Below, piece by piece: positions 1 to 7,163 of a stretch of DNA of 10,485 nucleotides (its first letter is position 1; the number at the start of each line of letters is the position of its first letter). The notes under the pieces were generated by a model, which was given only the letters and a program-made list of their open reading frames with translations, was not told the DNA's origin and searched no databases. Made by a program: the position numbers and the translations under genes. The DNA comes from Chloroflexota bacterium. GTDB lineage: Bacteria; Chloroflexota; Anaerolineae; B4-G1; SLSP01. The stretch is taken from positions 1 through 10,485 of the forward strand of contig JAKJAE010000072.1 of the NCBI GenBank assembly GCA_022707665.1. Direction: 5' to 3'.

Positions 1-53
1 GGATCGCCGCCGGACTGCGCATAGGCCTTCAGGATCGCCTCAAAGTCGCTCAT
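1..53 (-). CDS. Start of a probable SufB/SufD-type Fe-S scaffold protein (partial)
   Basis: Only the first 17 codons are inside the window (MSDFEAILKAYAQSGGD); the gene runs off the left edge. The ATG at 53-51 is preceded by a purine-rich ribosome binding stretch, with AGGAG a few bases upstream and GGAGAGGG a little further. The gene overlaps the last 14 bases of the SufC-like gene, which implies translational coupling. The residues alone do not identify a family. The SufB/SufD call is inferred from position: in minimal SufBC-type systems the scaffold gene directly follows sufC. If correct, the product would form a complex with the ATPase and build Fe-S clusters in the cytoplasm. Confidence 0.5.
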   Translation of the reverse strand, partial: MSDFEAILKAYAQSGGD

Positions 54-791
54 ACGCTCCTACCCTCTCCGCTTCCTGGGGTTCATCACACGATGCACAA
101 CACGTGCCGTAGCGACCGCCGACGCGATCGGGAGCCCCACTTTCTACGACGCGGCCGTTGCAGATCAGGGAGGCTTGATCAGCCAGAGCGACGACCTCAT
201 CGCGGTGGCTGATGAGCAGCACCGTCGTGCCCTCGTCGGCCATCCTGCGGATGAGGGCCGCGATGTCTCCAGGCTCATCGTGTCGATGCCCGAATCCGGC
301 TCGTCCAAGATCGCCAGCTTTGGTTGTATCGCGTAAACGGCCGCAAGTTCCACCCGCTTGCGCTCGCCGCCCGAGAGCGATGCATCCACCGCACGCTCGC
401 GATAGATGGTAGGATTCAGGGCGACCGCTCGGAGCCCCGCATCCACACGTTCGCGGTCTGGCTTCGCCATTCCCAGGCCCAGGTAGCGCGCCACCGTGAG
501 CCCCTCAAAGCGGGCAGGCTCTTGCCAGGCCAGCGTTAGCCCCCGTTGCCCTCGCTCGCTGATGCTCAGGTCGGTGATGTCCTGCCCGTCAAACCAGATG
601 CGGCCCCGGTCCGGTGCATACCCGGCGCTGCCCATCAACGTATAGGCCAGGGTGGATTTACCGGAGCCGTTGAGTCCCAGCACGACGTGAATGGAGCCGC
701 GCGCGACTGTGAGGGTGACCCCTCTAAGGATCTCCTGGCCCTCGCGACTCAGATAGACGTTGTCCATATGCAGGATACGCGTGTTACCCAA
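40..791 (-). pseudogene. sufC: SufC-like Fe-S assembly ATPase, interrupted by one frameshift
   Basis: SufC is the soluble ABC-type ATPase of the SUF iron-sulfur assembly system. Visible parts are Walker A GLNGSGKST (about residues 39-47), Q-loop Gln (about 90), signature LSGGERKR (139-146) and Walker B LAILDEPDSGID (159-170). The KR after the signature and the DSGID after Walker B are typical of SufC rather than of transporter ATPases. Right after MSLE (about residue 175, near bases 266-269) the frame is lost. Adding one base there (reading GAGGACATC instead of GAGACATC) restores DIAALIRRMADEGTT and then the H-loop LLISHRDE, ending at TGA 42-40. The repaired protein is 250 residues, the normal SufC length. 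The start is a TTG at 791 because a perfect AGGAGG sits 6 bases upstream; the ATG at 767 lacks one. The downstream gene overlaps its end. It could be a true recent mutation, a sequencing or assembly error, or programmed frameshifting. The gene is otherwise intact, which favours error or very recent loss. Confidence 0.82.
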
Positions 792-797
792 CGGTCA

Positions 798-803
798 CCT
801 CCT
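798..803 (-). promoter_or_regulatory. Strong ribosome binding site that fixes the TTG start of the SufC-like gene
   Basis: The minus strand reads AGGAGG here, followed by six bases and then TTG at 791-789. The in-frame ATG at 767 has no purine-rich stretch at a suitable distance, so the TTG start is preferred. Only 72 bases separate the SufC-like start from the stop of the upstream thiol-redox gene, and I see no convincing promoter or terminator between them, so co-transcription is likely. Confidence 0.7.
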
Positions 804-863
804 GGCCGCAAGCGCTGTCGGTTCGTGCGTGTGAGCTAGTTTCACAGCCGGTCACTCGCTGGA

Positions 864-2714
864 TCATGAGAGCTCTGTGCCAATGTAGATCCCCACCTTC
901 GGCAACAGTCGACGATGAATGACCATGATCGCGAGCGCGGCGACGATGGCGCCGCCGAAGATGAGCAACGAGCTGCCGAGGTTGTTCATCAGCGCAGGAT
1001 TGATCAGCATCACGCCTGCAAGCGCTAGCATCAGTGTTCCGCCGATGAGTTTCAGAATGCGCCCGTGCTTTTCCTCCAGCCGGTTAGCCTTGAGCGTGAC
1101 GACGGCCACACCAAAGATGGCCAGCTCGTCGATCTGGTAGATCAGCATATACAGCAGCAGGAGCAGGACAAAGGTGAGCGGAGCCACATTCTGAGCCGCC
1201 ACCAGGTTGGCCCAGATCACCGGGAATCCCGCGGTGCAGGAGAACTCCACGAGTGAGACTCCCGCACCAAGGGCTACGGTCGCACCGGCGAGTGCCCAGA
1301 ACGAGTCTCCGGCATTCATCACCCTGCGCATCCGCTTGTAGATCCCCGGTTTCCTGTCGTCGCCGATGGTGAAGGAGAGTCCTTCCTTGTACCAAAAGTA
1401 GTCTTTGATGTTGACCGCGGCAAAGAAGAGCGCCAGCACTGAAACCGCCACCTGGATCCATTTCAGAAAACCGATCACACTCATAAACGTGAAGAGCCCG
1501 GCGATGAACATGGCGTAGACCCCTGCGGTGACTGCGATGTAGATCAGGCCGATGGTGAGAATGCGCTTGCGTGAACCGGTGCGCAGCGACAGCGCGATCA
1601 GGAGCGAGAGGACCCACAGCGAGCACGGGTTGAACCCGTCGACGAGGCTGATGAGGGCAGTGCTGACCCACATCGACTGCGCACCCAGGTCTACGGACCC
1701 TAACACAGGAACGGTGAGGGTGTCGGCCTTGGGTGGTGATGCGAGAACAGCTTCTGCCCCGGTGTGCATAGCCGTCGGCTCCGCGTCGGCCTCTGCGGCG
1801 GAGGTGGGCTCCGGCTCTTCGGCGGCTTCCAGGGTAGGGGTGGCTTGCGCTTTCTCCTCGTCAGGGGCAGGGCATCCTACGTTGAGACACTGCTGCACGT
1901 AGGCTGACACCTCAGACGCGACCCTGTCGTCGAAACCCTCCCAGACGCGGTCGCCGATGAAAATCGTAGGGACGCCTACGGCCTCGACTCCGTACGCCTC
2001 CGCTACCCGTCGGAAAAGCGCAGCACTGGTGGTGGTGATCCACACCTCGTAGGCACTGACCTCAATGTCGGGGAACTCGGCCCGTAGGGCCATCACGTAC
2101 GCGAGTGCCGTGGCTCCCGAATCCGCTCCGAGTTGAGCGAAGCCGGATTGCGTCACATGGTGCTCCCTGCTGGCGTCGCACTGCTCGCAGCCCAGGTCTC
2201 CCCAGAAGAGGCGAACCCGGACCTTGACGGCAGGAGCGTCCAAGGTCACGTCGGTGCTATCTCCTGCGGGTGTTGCGGCCGCCTCGTGTCCGGGCACTAT
2301 ACCGGCACCAGCGTCCGGACAGCCGTTGCTGATGCAGGCTTGTACCACGGACTCGATATCCGCAGGGTCCCGCTCCAGGAAGCCCTGCCAGCAGCGCTCG
2401 CCGATGAAGATGGTGGGCACGTAGCGGGGCCCAAAGCCACGGGCCCCGGTCATCTGCTCAAACAGCGTCTGGTTGTCCTCGTTGTACCAGACCTCGAAAG
2501 CCTCTATGCGGACCTCCGGATAGCGTCTCACCAAGTCCTCCAAGAAGGGCTTGGCCTCGGCGCAGTGCGGGCAACCATCACCCCAGAAGAAGTAGATAGT
2601 CACGGGCACCTCGGTCTCTTCCTGTGAGGCCGGCGCAGCGCGGACCGCCGAGCCAATCCGCAGTCCGGATAACACTACGGTTACCAGTAGTACGGTCAGG
2701 ATACGACGCGCCAT
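864..2714 (-). CDS. Membrane thiol-disulfide protein: two thioredoxin-like domains fused to a CcdA/DsbD-like domain
   Basis: This 616-residue protein probably carries reducing power across the membrane to exported thiols. It begins with a signal sequence (about 1-26). The first thioredoxin/glutaredoxin-like domain (about 36-132) has YFFWGDGCPHC with the CPHC redox pair at 48-51 and the family's cis-Pro region VPTIFIG. A diverged copy (about 164-281) has CEQC (176-179), a roughly 25-residue insertion and again VPTIFIG. Each copy ends in a second Cys pair (127/132 and 276/281). After an acidic Ala/Pro/Thr linker (about 285-335) comes a membrane domain with several helices. It carries NPC (362-364) and FSCTAGFP (Cys 493), the paired membrane cysteines of CcdA/DsbD. 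Neither membrane Cys is missing. The start at 2714 is chosen because the signal sequence follows directly and the reading frame further upstream enters the transposase remnant. An ATG at 2750 is possible, but it overlaps the transposase stop. The SufC-like gene follows after 72 bases. The exact substrate is unknown. Confidence 0.85.
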   Translation of the reverse strand: MARRILTVLLVTVVLSGLRIGSAVRAAPASQEETEVPVTIYFFWGDGCPHCAEAKPFLEDLVRRYPEVRIEAFEVWYNEDNQTLFEQMTGARGFGPRYVPTIFIGERCWQGFLERDPADIESVVQACISNGCPDAGAGIVPGHEAAATPAGDSTDVTLDAPAVKVRVRLFWGDLGCEQCDASREHHVTQSGFAQLGADSGATALAYVMALRAEFPDIEVSAYEVWITTTSAALFRRVAEAYGVEAVGVPTIFIGDRVWEGFDDRVASEVSAYVQQCLNVGCPAPDEEKAQATPTLEAAEEPEPTSAAEADAEPTAMHTGAEAVLASPPKADTLTVPVLGSVDLGAQSMWVSTALISLVDGFNPCSLWVLSLLIALSLRTGSRKRILTIGLIYIAVTAGVYAMFIAGLFTFMSVIGFLKWIQVAVSVLALFFAAVNIKDYFWYKEGLSFTIGDDRKPGIYKRMRRVMNAGDSFWALAGATVALGAGVSLVEFSCTAGFPVIWANLVAAQNVAPLTFVLLLLLYMLIYQIDELAIFGVAVVTLKANRLEEKHGRILKLIGGTLMLALAGVMLINPALMNNLGSSLLIFGGAIVAALAIMVIHRRLLPKVGIYIGTELS

Positions 2715-3729
2715 AGCAACTCTACTATCTTTGCGCTTTGACAGCTTCATATAGCCAACTGGGCGCAGATCTGCTCCATAGAGCGCCCATCTTCCATATG
2801 GGTGGCCACCCATTGCAGCAAGTTGCGCTGGTGCTCCTTCTGTAGGCGGCGCCGCACATCGCCACAAGTAAGGCCCGGCACCTCAGCTGCGGCACGCTGG
2901 GCCTCCAGAAATGCGAACAAGCACGCAGTCAACGTCCAGAACCGCAGGATGGCCTGCCGTGACAGCACTTGGTAGTGGTCGCTGCCCAGGAGGTCTTTCT
3001 CGTATTCGAAGAACACCTCCACATCCCAGCGCCGGGCCAGGATGTTCACCAGCGCTTGGGCCATCAGGTCCATGACCGTGCTGCCCCAGTAGCGTACGCT
3101 CTGCAGCGGCGCGTCCCGGTCGTGGCAGGTGATGAGCAGCAGGGTCGGCCCCAGCTTCCGCACCCACGTCTGGACAGATGCGCGTAGAGCGTCTTGGCGT
3201 CCGTTTCAGAAGGCCAGGTCACTTCAACCCATTGGTCACGCGTCAAGGTGGCGGCGTAGGCGGAGAGCTGGAGCCATTCCTGCGTGCCTTCCGGCTGCGC
3301 TCTGCGCATGACCCGATTGCTCTTGAGCCCGCCACTGAAGTCCCAGCCCCGGTGCTGCGCTGCCCGACGGATCTTGCGACAGTGTACCAGCTATCTGCCA
3401 GGACGTGCGTATGGGTGCCGGCCACGGGCGCGAACTGCTCGATCCCTGCTTCTACCAGGTCTATCTTGCTGCAGAACGGGTGCCCTTCGGCTTCACAGAC
3501 CTGCCGTTGACAGTACACGCGCGGCTCCAGGGGACAACGCTGTCCCAACAGCACGTACAACCCGCTGAGCAAGCCGTGCCCCCTGACCACTTTCCGTTCC
3601 GTGTTGGAATAGTGTCGCCCCAGACCACCCATCGCCCGTCCTTTCGGCTTCGTGTGCACCGATGTTCGCCGTCTTCTTGGTGGGTAAGCGGTCACGGCGT
3701 TTGGTCATGGTGCAATATCTTCTTGCAGT
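2715..3729 (-). mobile_element. Remnant of an IS701/IS4-type insertion sequence
   Basis: The stretch between the ferredoxin gene and the thiol-redox gene is filled by a decayed transposase reading frame, lying in the same direction as its neighbours. I could not identify convincing terminal inverted repeats or target-site duplications, so the bounds are set by the neighbouring genes and are approximate. The short segment 2715-2746, between the transposase stop and the next ATG, may be the old right end of the element. The remnant separates two redox genes that may once have been adjacent. Confidence 0.65.
2747..3708 (-). pseudogene. Broken DDE transposase (IS701/IS4 superfamily), 5'-truncated with three frameshifts
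   Basis: The fragments join into one transposase only by switching frame three times, near 3645-3660, 3378-3388 and 3165-3182. In order, they show KGRAMGGLGRHYSNTE, then LLSGLYVLLGQRC, then ADSWYTV with the second catalytic Asp of the DDE triad. After the second shift come WDFSGGLKSNRVMR and the Trp-rich segment WLQLSAYAATLT. After the third shift come VRKLGPTLLLITC, YWGS and RRWDVEVFFEYEK. The last matches the R(3)E(6)K part of the IS4-superfamily YREK signature and carries the catalytic Glu. The C-terminal end (LRFWTLTACLFAFLEAQR, then a stop at 2749-2747) looks natural. The N-terminal third, including the first catalytic Asp region, is missing or unrecognisable, so the element cannot be autonomous. 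Its TGA overlaps an ATG at 2750 in the frame of the next gene. Confidence 0.8.
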
Positions 3730-4254
3730 TCAGCGTCGGGATGATCGGATTGGGTAGCCGTCGAGCACCAACCGCGATGGGAACGTGATTGCGCCGGGCT
3801 TGCAGACGGCTGCGCAGGAGCTGCACCCAACGACACACGCGAAGAGATCGGCAACGTGCACGATGCCGTCCTCCGCCGCCGCGAGTGCGCCTGTGCGGCA
3901 GAGCTTGAGGCACTTGCCGCAGCCGTCACACAGGTCCTCGATCAGCGTCGGGTACCACGGGATCTGCTCGCGGGGATAGCCTCGCCACGTTCCGTGCCCC
4001 TGCTGCCGAGTGCGACCGCCACCCTCCGCTCGTGCGAGATAGGCCGCGTATTCACGGGTGAAAGCTGCAGCATAGGCCTCGCGAGCCCCATAGGGGATGT
4101 AGTTGTCCTTGTCCAATCGTTTGGCGATCTCAAGGCCCAGGCCGTCGTCTTGAGGCGTCCGTCCCGCGGCGCGCAACTCGGTCAGGATCTCGTCCAGGCC
4201 AAGTAGCCCTACCGGGGCCCCATCCACCATCACCTGTCGATAGCTCGTTGGCAT
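3730..4254 (-). CDS. Dicluster [4Fe-4S] ferredoxin with an unrecognised N-terminal domain
   Basis: This is a 174-residue predicted cytoplasmic electron carrier with no signal sequence or membrane helix. The C-terminal half binds two clusters: Cys 109, 112, 115 and 119 (CDGCGKCLKLC) and Cys 140, 144, 147 and 151 (CVVGCSSCAAVC followed by KPG). The second motif has a three-residue first gap, and Arg replaces the usual Pro after Cys 119. The N-terminal part (about 1-75) is a separate, mostly helical-looking domain with VGLLGLDEIL, then DKDNYIP (49-55), then TREYAAYL. I do not recognise it by name. A basic, Gly/Arg-rich linker (about 78-95) joins the halves. The ATG at 4254 is supported by AAGG about eight bases upstream and a probable promoter. 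The stop lies only 22 bases before the first transposase codon, so the original C-terminus may have been clipped by the insertion. Its redox partner is unknown; the membrane thiol-redox protein beyond the remnant is a candidate by proximity. Confidence 0.8.
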   Translation of the reverse strand: MPTSYRQVMVDGAPVGLLGLDEILTELRAAGRTPQDDGLGLEIAKRLDKDNYIPYGAREAYAAAFTREYAAYLARAEGGGRTRQQGHGTWRGYPREQIPWYPTLIEDLCDGCGKCLKLCRTGALAAAEDGIVHVADLFACVVGCSSCAAVCKPGAITFPSRLVLDGYPIRSSRR

Positions 4255-4272
4255 ATGCAGAACCTTGAATAT

Positions 4273-4300
4273 ATCATACTCTGGACTCTTCCATTAGCAA
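4273..4300 (-). promoter_or_regulatory. Probable sigma70-type promoter of the ferredoxin gene
   Basis: The minus strand has TTGCTA (4300-4295) and TATGAT (4278-4273) separated by 16 bases, about 20 bases before the ATG at 4254. The -10 element is good and the -35 is partial. The 117-base gap after the ECF ATPase gene suits a new transcription unit. I see no intrinsic terminator in 4301-4371, only a 5-bp hairpin without a T-run at 4363-4377 that overlaps the ATPase stop, so read-through from the B12 operon is possible. Confidence 0.45.
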
Positions 4301-4371
4301 GAGGAGCACGAACTACGGTTCTGGGCCGTGGTTTCCTGGTCAGGTCAGAAGCTTGGGAAGTTGGCTGTGGA

Positions 4372-6036
4372 TCAGCCGCCTGCACGGCCAAGGCCGGTGC
4401 GCGCAGGGCCATCCCCACACAACCCCTGCAGCGCCTCCGCCACGGTCAGCCACCCCGAGCCGGGGAACAACTGCGCGATCTGGGGCGCAAATCCCGTGGC
4501 GCTTGTCAACACGTCGTGGGGGTCGCCCTGGGCCTCGATCTTCCCGCCTGCCATCATCAGCACGCGATCCGCAACCGTGGCAGCAAGCTCCACGTCGTGG
4601 GTCACCAGCAAGATCGCGAGCCCGGCGTCGCGCCACTGCCGGATCAGTCCGGCCAGGCGGCCCTTGGCCTCATAGTCGAGCCCACGCGTCGGCTCATCGA
4701 GCAGGACCACGCCGGGCCGGGTAACCATCATCGCAGCCAGCGCAACCCGCTGGCGCTCCCCCACGCTGAGGTCGCGAGGATAGGCACCGGCCTTGTCCGC
4801 CAGTCCCAACTCCGCGAGCAGCGCTGCGGCGGGCACCGGCGCCTCTGACGGTGCGATGCCGTGGTTGCGCAACGTGATTTGCAGCTCCTCCATCACCGTG
4901 TCGGCAAAGAGCAGCGCGTTGGGGTCCTGGGGCAGATAGGCGACATCGCGGCAGATCTCGGCCACGGGGGCCGCGGTGATGTCCCGCCCGCCCAACCGAA
5001 TCTGTCCCCGTTGGGGCTTCACCAGCCCCACCAGGCTCTTGAGCAACGTGCTCTTGCCGGCGCCATTTCGTCCCACCAGGACGGTGACCTCGCCCTTGGC
5101 CAGGCTCAGGCTCACGTCGGAAACGACCCTCGTGCCGCCATTGCCCCTGGGGGCATAGGCCACGTCCAGCGACTGAGCGGTCAGATAGGGCACGGGCGCT
5201 GTCCCTATCCGCGCGGCTGCCACGGCGCTCTGGAACGCTCTCTCACGGATGAAGGCTCTCCCTTCCTCCGTTGTGATGGGAAGGGGCGACCACCCCAGCG
5301 CCTTTCCCAGCTTCGACACGGGGGGCGCCAGATCGATGGCGCCCACGACGTCACGCGGCGTTCCGACCATGGCCGGATGGCCACCGCCGGGGACATAGAT
5401 CATGCGGTTGGCGAAAGCCAAGACCCGCTCCAGGCGATGCTCCGCCAGCACGATCGTGAGCCCCCTCTCGGCGTTGAGTCGGGCGACCGCAGCAAGCACA
5501 TCCTCCGCTGATTCAGGATCGAGCTGCGACGTGGGCTCGTCGAGCACCAGGACCCTGGGCCGCAGGGCCAGTGCCGCTGCAATCGACACCCGCTGCTTCT
5601 CGCCGCCGGAAAGCGTGGACAGCGACCGCTCTCGCAACGCCGTCAGGTCGAGCAGGTCGAGCACCTCGGCAACCCGAACCCGCATCTCCCCGGGCGCCAG
5701 CGCCGCATTCTCCAGCGCAAAGGCGATCTCGTCCTCCACCCGATCCATCACAAACTGGGACTCCGGGTCTTGAAAGACAAACCCGACGTGACGACACATC
5801 CGCTGTGGCCCCACGACAACCGGCTCCAACCCATCGACGATCACACGACCCGAGATCGTGCCCCCGGTGAAATGGGGCACCAGACCATTCAGGCTGCGCA
5901 GCAGCGTCGACTTCCCCGCACCCGAAGGCCCGGCGACGATGACGAAATCGCCCGCGGCTACCGCAAACGACACCTCCGAGAGGACCAACTGCGGCGCCTC
6001 CGGATAGCGGAAGCCGAGTCGATCTCCGGTGATCAT
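4372..6036 (-). CDS. ecfA: Energy-coupling ATPase of an ECF transporter (EcfA1-EcfA2 fusion)
   Basis: This 554-residue cytoplasmic protein holds two complete ABC ATPase halves and should power substrate import by the ECF complex. Half 1 has Walker A GPSGAGKST (about 36-44), Q-loop FQDPESQFV, signature LSGGEKQR, Walker B VLVLDEPTSQLD and H-loop AEHRLE. Half 2 has Walker A GRNGAGKST (about 322-330), Q-loop LPQDPNALLF, signature LSVGERQR with Val in place of the second signature residue, Walker B VVLLDEPTRGLD and H-loop VTHDVE. The PQDP/FQDP Q-loops are typical of the EcfA/CbiO group. Separate EcfA and EcfA' proteins of about 280 residues are the more common arrangement; here they are fused. The start is ATG 6036 (TGATG overlap with the EcfT stop), with GGAGG five bases upstream; GTG 6039 is possible but too close to that site. 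Cobalamin as substrate is inferred from the riboswitch and neighbours, not from this protein. CbrU would be the corresponding name in CbrTUV-type systems. Confidence 0.92.
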   Translation of the reverse strand: MITGDRLGFRYPEAPQLVLSEVSFAVAAGDFVIVAGPSGAGKSTLLRSLNGLVPHFTGGTISGRVIVDGLEPVVVGPQRMCRHVGFVFQDPESQFVMDRVEDEIAFALENAALAPGEMRVRVAEVLDLLDLTALRERSLSTLSGGEKQRVSIAAALALRPRVLVLDEPTSQLDPESAEDVLAAVARLNAERGLTIVLAEHRLERVLAFANRMIYVPGGGHPAMVGTPRDVVGAIDLAPPVSKLGKALGWSPLPITTEEGRAFIRERAFQSAVAAARIGTAPVPYLTAQSLDVAYAPRGNGGTRVVSDVSLSLAKGEVTVLVGRNGAGKSTLLKSLVGLVKPQRGQIRLGGRDITAAPVAEICRDVAYLPQDPNALLFADTVMEELQITLRNHGIAPSEAPVPAAALLAELGLADKAGAYPRDLSVGERQRVALAAMMVTRPGVVLLDEPTRGLDYEAKGRLAGLIRQWRDAGLAILLVTHDVELAATVADRVLMMAGGKIEAQGDPHDVLTSATGFAPQIAQLFPGSGWLTVAEALQGLCGDGPARTGLGRAGG

Positions 6037-7163
6037 CACAGCCTCCGGCCCTCGCCAGTGGTCACCCCTATCCCGTCGGCCCCCTCCGCAGAGTGCGTCC
6101 CGTTCCGGCGTGCCTGGAGCCCCCAGATCGGGGCAAGCAATCCCAGAAGGGGAAGTCCCAGCAGGGGGTCGAATCCAGGTAACGCGAGGCGAGGGTAAGG
6201 GTTATATCCGGCCTCCCCGCGAAGCGTCAGGATCAGGATCGGCAACACCGCAACCACCGATAGCACAGCACAGGCGCTTTCGACGCCCGTCCACGTGGAG
6301 CGGCGGTAGCGCGTGTGGTGCACATGGCTTCCCGCGCGCCAGACCACCCAGAGCGTCGCCGCCGTCCCGAGGACCAACAGCGGCAACGACAGATCGAGGC
6401 CAAACCAACGTGCCCCTCCGGGCAGAAGCCGCAACACCCCACCCACAAGCACACTTCCCAGCCCCAACACCAGGACGATCTGCGCCACCGTTCCGCTGCC
6501 CCTTCGCACGGCAGGGCCCTGACTCTCCGGTTGTCCGTTGCCGCCAGCAAAGCCGCGCGCGGTCATCGCCTCCGCAAGCTGCAACGCCCGCTCCAGACCG
6601 CCGATCAGGACGGGCATGAAAAGCGGCAGCCAGTCGCGCAGGCCGCGCATGCGGTGACCACGAATCGCCTGAGCCTCGCGCACCTGCTGGAACTGGCGCA
6701 CACTGCTTGGCACGAAGGTGGCTGCGATAGCCGACACGACCGCAATCGGATAGAAAGCGCGCGGCAGGTAAGCGATGAGATCGCGCACAGGGACGGCGAG
6801 CGTGAGTACGGCAAACGCACTGAAGAGCGTAGCCAGGATCAGGCCGTTGATGGCCCCATAGACGAGCGATTCGGCTGTCAATGGACCACCGATGAGGGGG
6901 ATGGCGTCGGGCAACCGCAACAGGATCGTCTCCCCGACGTGGCTGATGAGCCCATTGAACAGCGCCCCTACGAGGACGGCAAACGCGGCAAAGCGCAAGG
7001 GTGCGGCAAAGACGGGGGCAGCCTCTGTGAAGGGTTGTGTCCGGATCGCGTCCACTACCACACACGTGATCGCGAAATCAATGACCAGGTATAACGGGTC
7101 GCGGGTCACCAGGGGAACCAGAGCAGCCGCACCAATCCAGATGAACCATGCGACGGGGTGCAT
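6036..7163 (-). CDS. ecfT: ECF transporter membrane-coupling T component (EcfT)
   Basis: EcfT is the membrane scaffold that links the ATPases to the substrate-binding S component. The 375-residue protein is strongly hydrophobic, with about eight or more membrane segments. It has the two short cytoplasmic coupling motifs of the family, EAQAIRGH (163-170) and AEAMTARGF (about 197-205), whose Ala-x-Arg-Gly / Ala-Arg-Gly cores seat in grooves of the ATPases. It is longer than the usual EcfT of about 250-280 residues because extra membrane helices follow the motifs (about 227-350). Such long forms would fit the CbrV type, though I cannot confirm that here. The start is ATG 7163 in a TGATG overlap with the S gene, with GGGAGGGG upstream. 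A longer frame to 7328 is open but lies inside the S gene. It overlaps the ATPase gene by TGATG too, so S, T and A are translationally coupled. Confidence 0.9.
   Translation of the reverse strand: MHPVAWFIWIGAAALVPLVTRDPLYLVIDFAITCVVVDAIRTQPFTEAAPVFAAPLRFAAFAVLVGALFNGLISHVGETILLRLPDAIPLIGGPLTAESLVYGAINGLILATLFSAFAVLTLAVPVRDLIAYLPRAFYPIAVVSAIAATFVPSSVRQFQQVREAQAIRGHRMRGLRDWLPLFMPVLIGGLERALQLAEAMTARGFAGGNGQPESQGPAVRRGSGTVAQIVLVLGLGSVLVGGVLRLLPGGARWFGLDLSLPLLVLGTAATLWVVWRAGSHVHHTRYRRSTWTGVESACAVLSVVAVLPILILTLRGEAGYNPYPRLALPGFDPLLGLPLLGLLAPIWGLQARRNGTHSAEGADGIGVTTGEGRRL

Noticed and set aside
2133..2627. Plus-strand frame of 164 codons opposite the thioredoxin domains
   Set aside because: The minus strand here encodes two clear thioredoxin-like domains; the opposite frame shows no motif or ribosome binding site.
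2715..2867. Extended N-terminus of the thiol-redox protein, giving 667 residues
   Set aside because: The extra 51 residues are translated from the transposase 3' end in the wrong frame and would bury the signal peptide.
4255..4848. Plus-strand open frame of 197 codons beginning between the ferredoxin and ATPase genes
   Set aside because: Most of it is antisense to the second half of the ECF ATPase; its composition is Arg/His/Gly-rich and no domain is visible.
6315..7094. Long open frame on the plus strand (259 codons)
   Set aside because: It lies entirely antisense to EcfT, is rich in Arg, Gln and Pro with no hydrophobic core or motif, and arises from high-GC codon bias.
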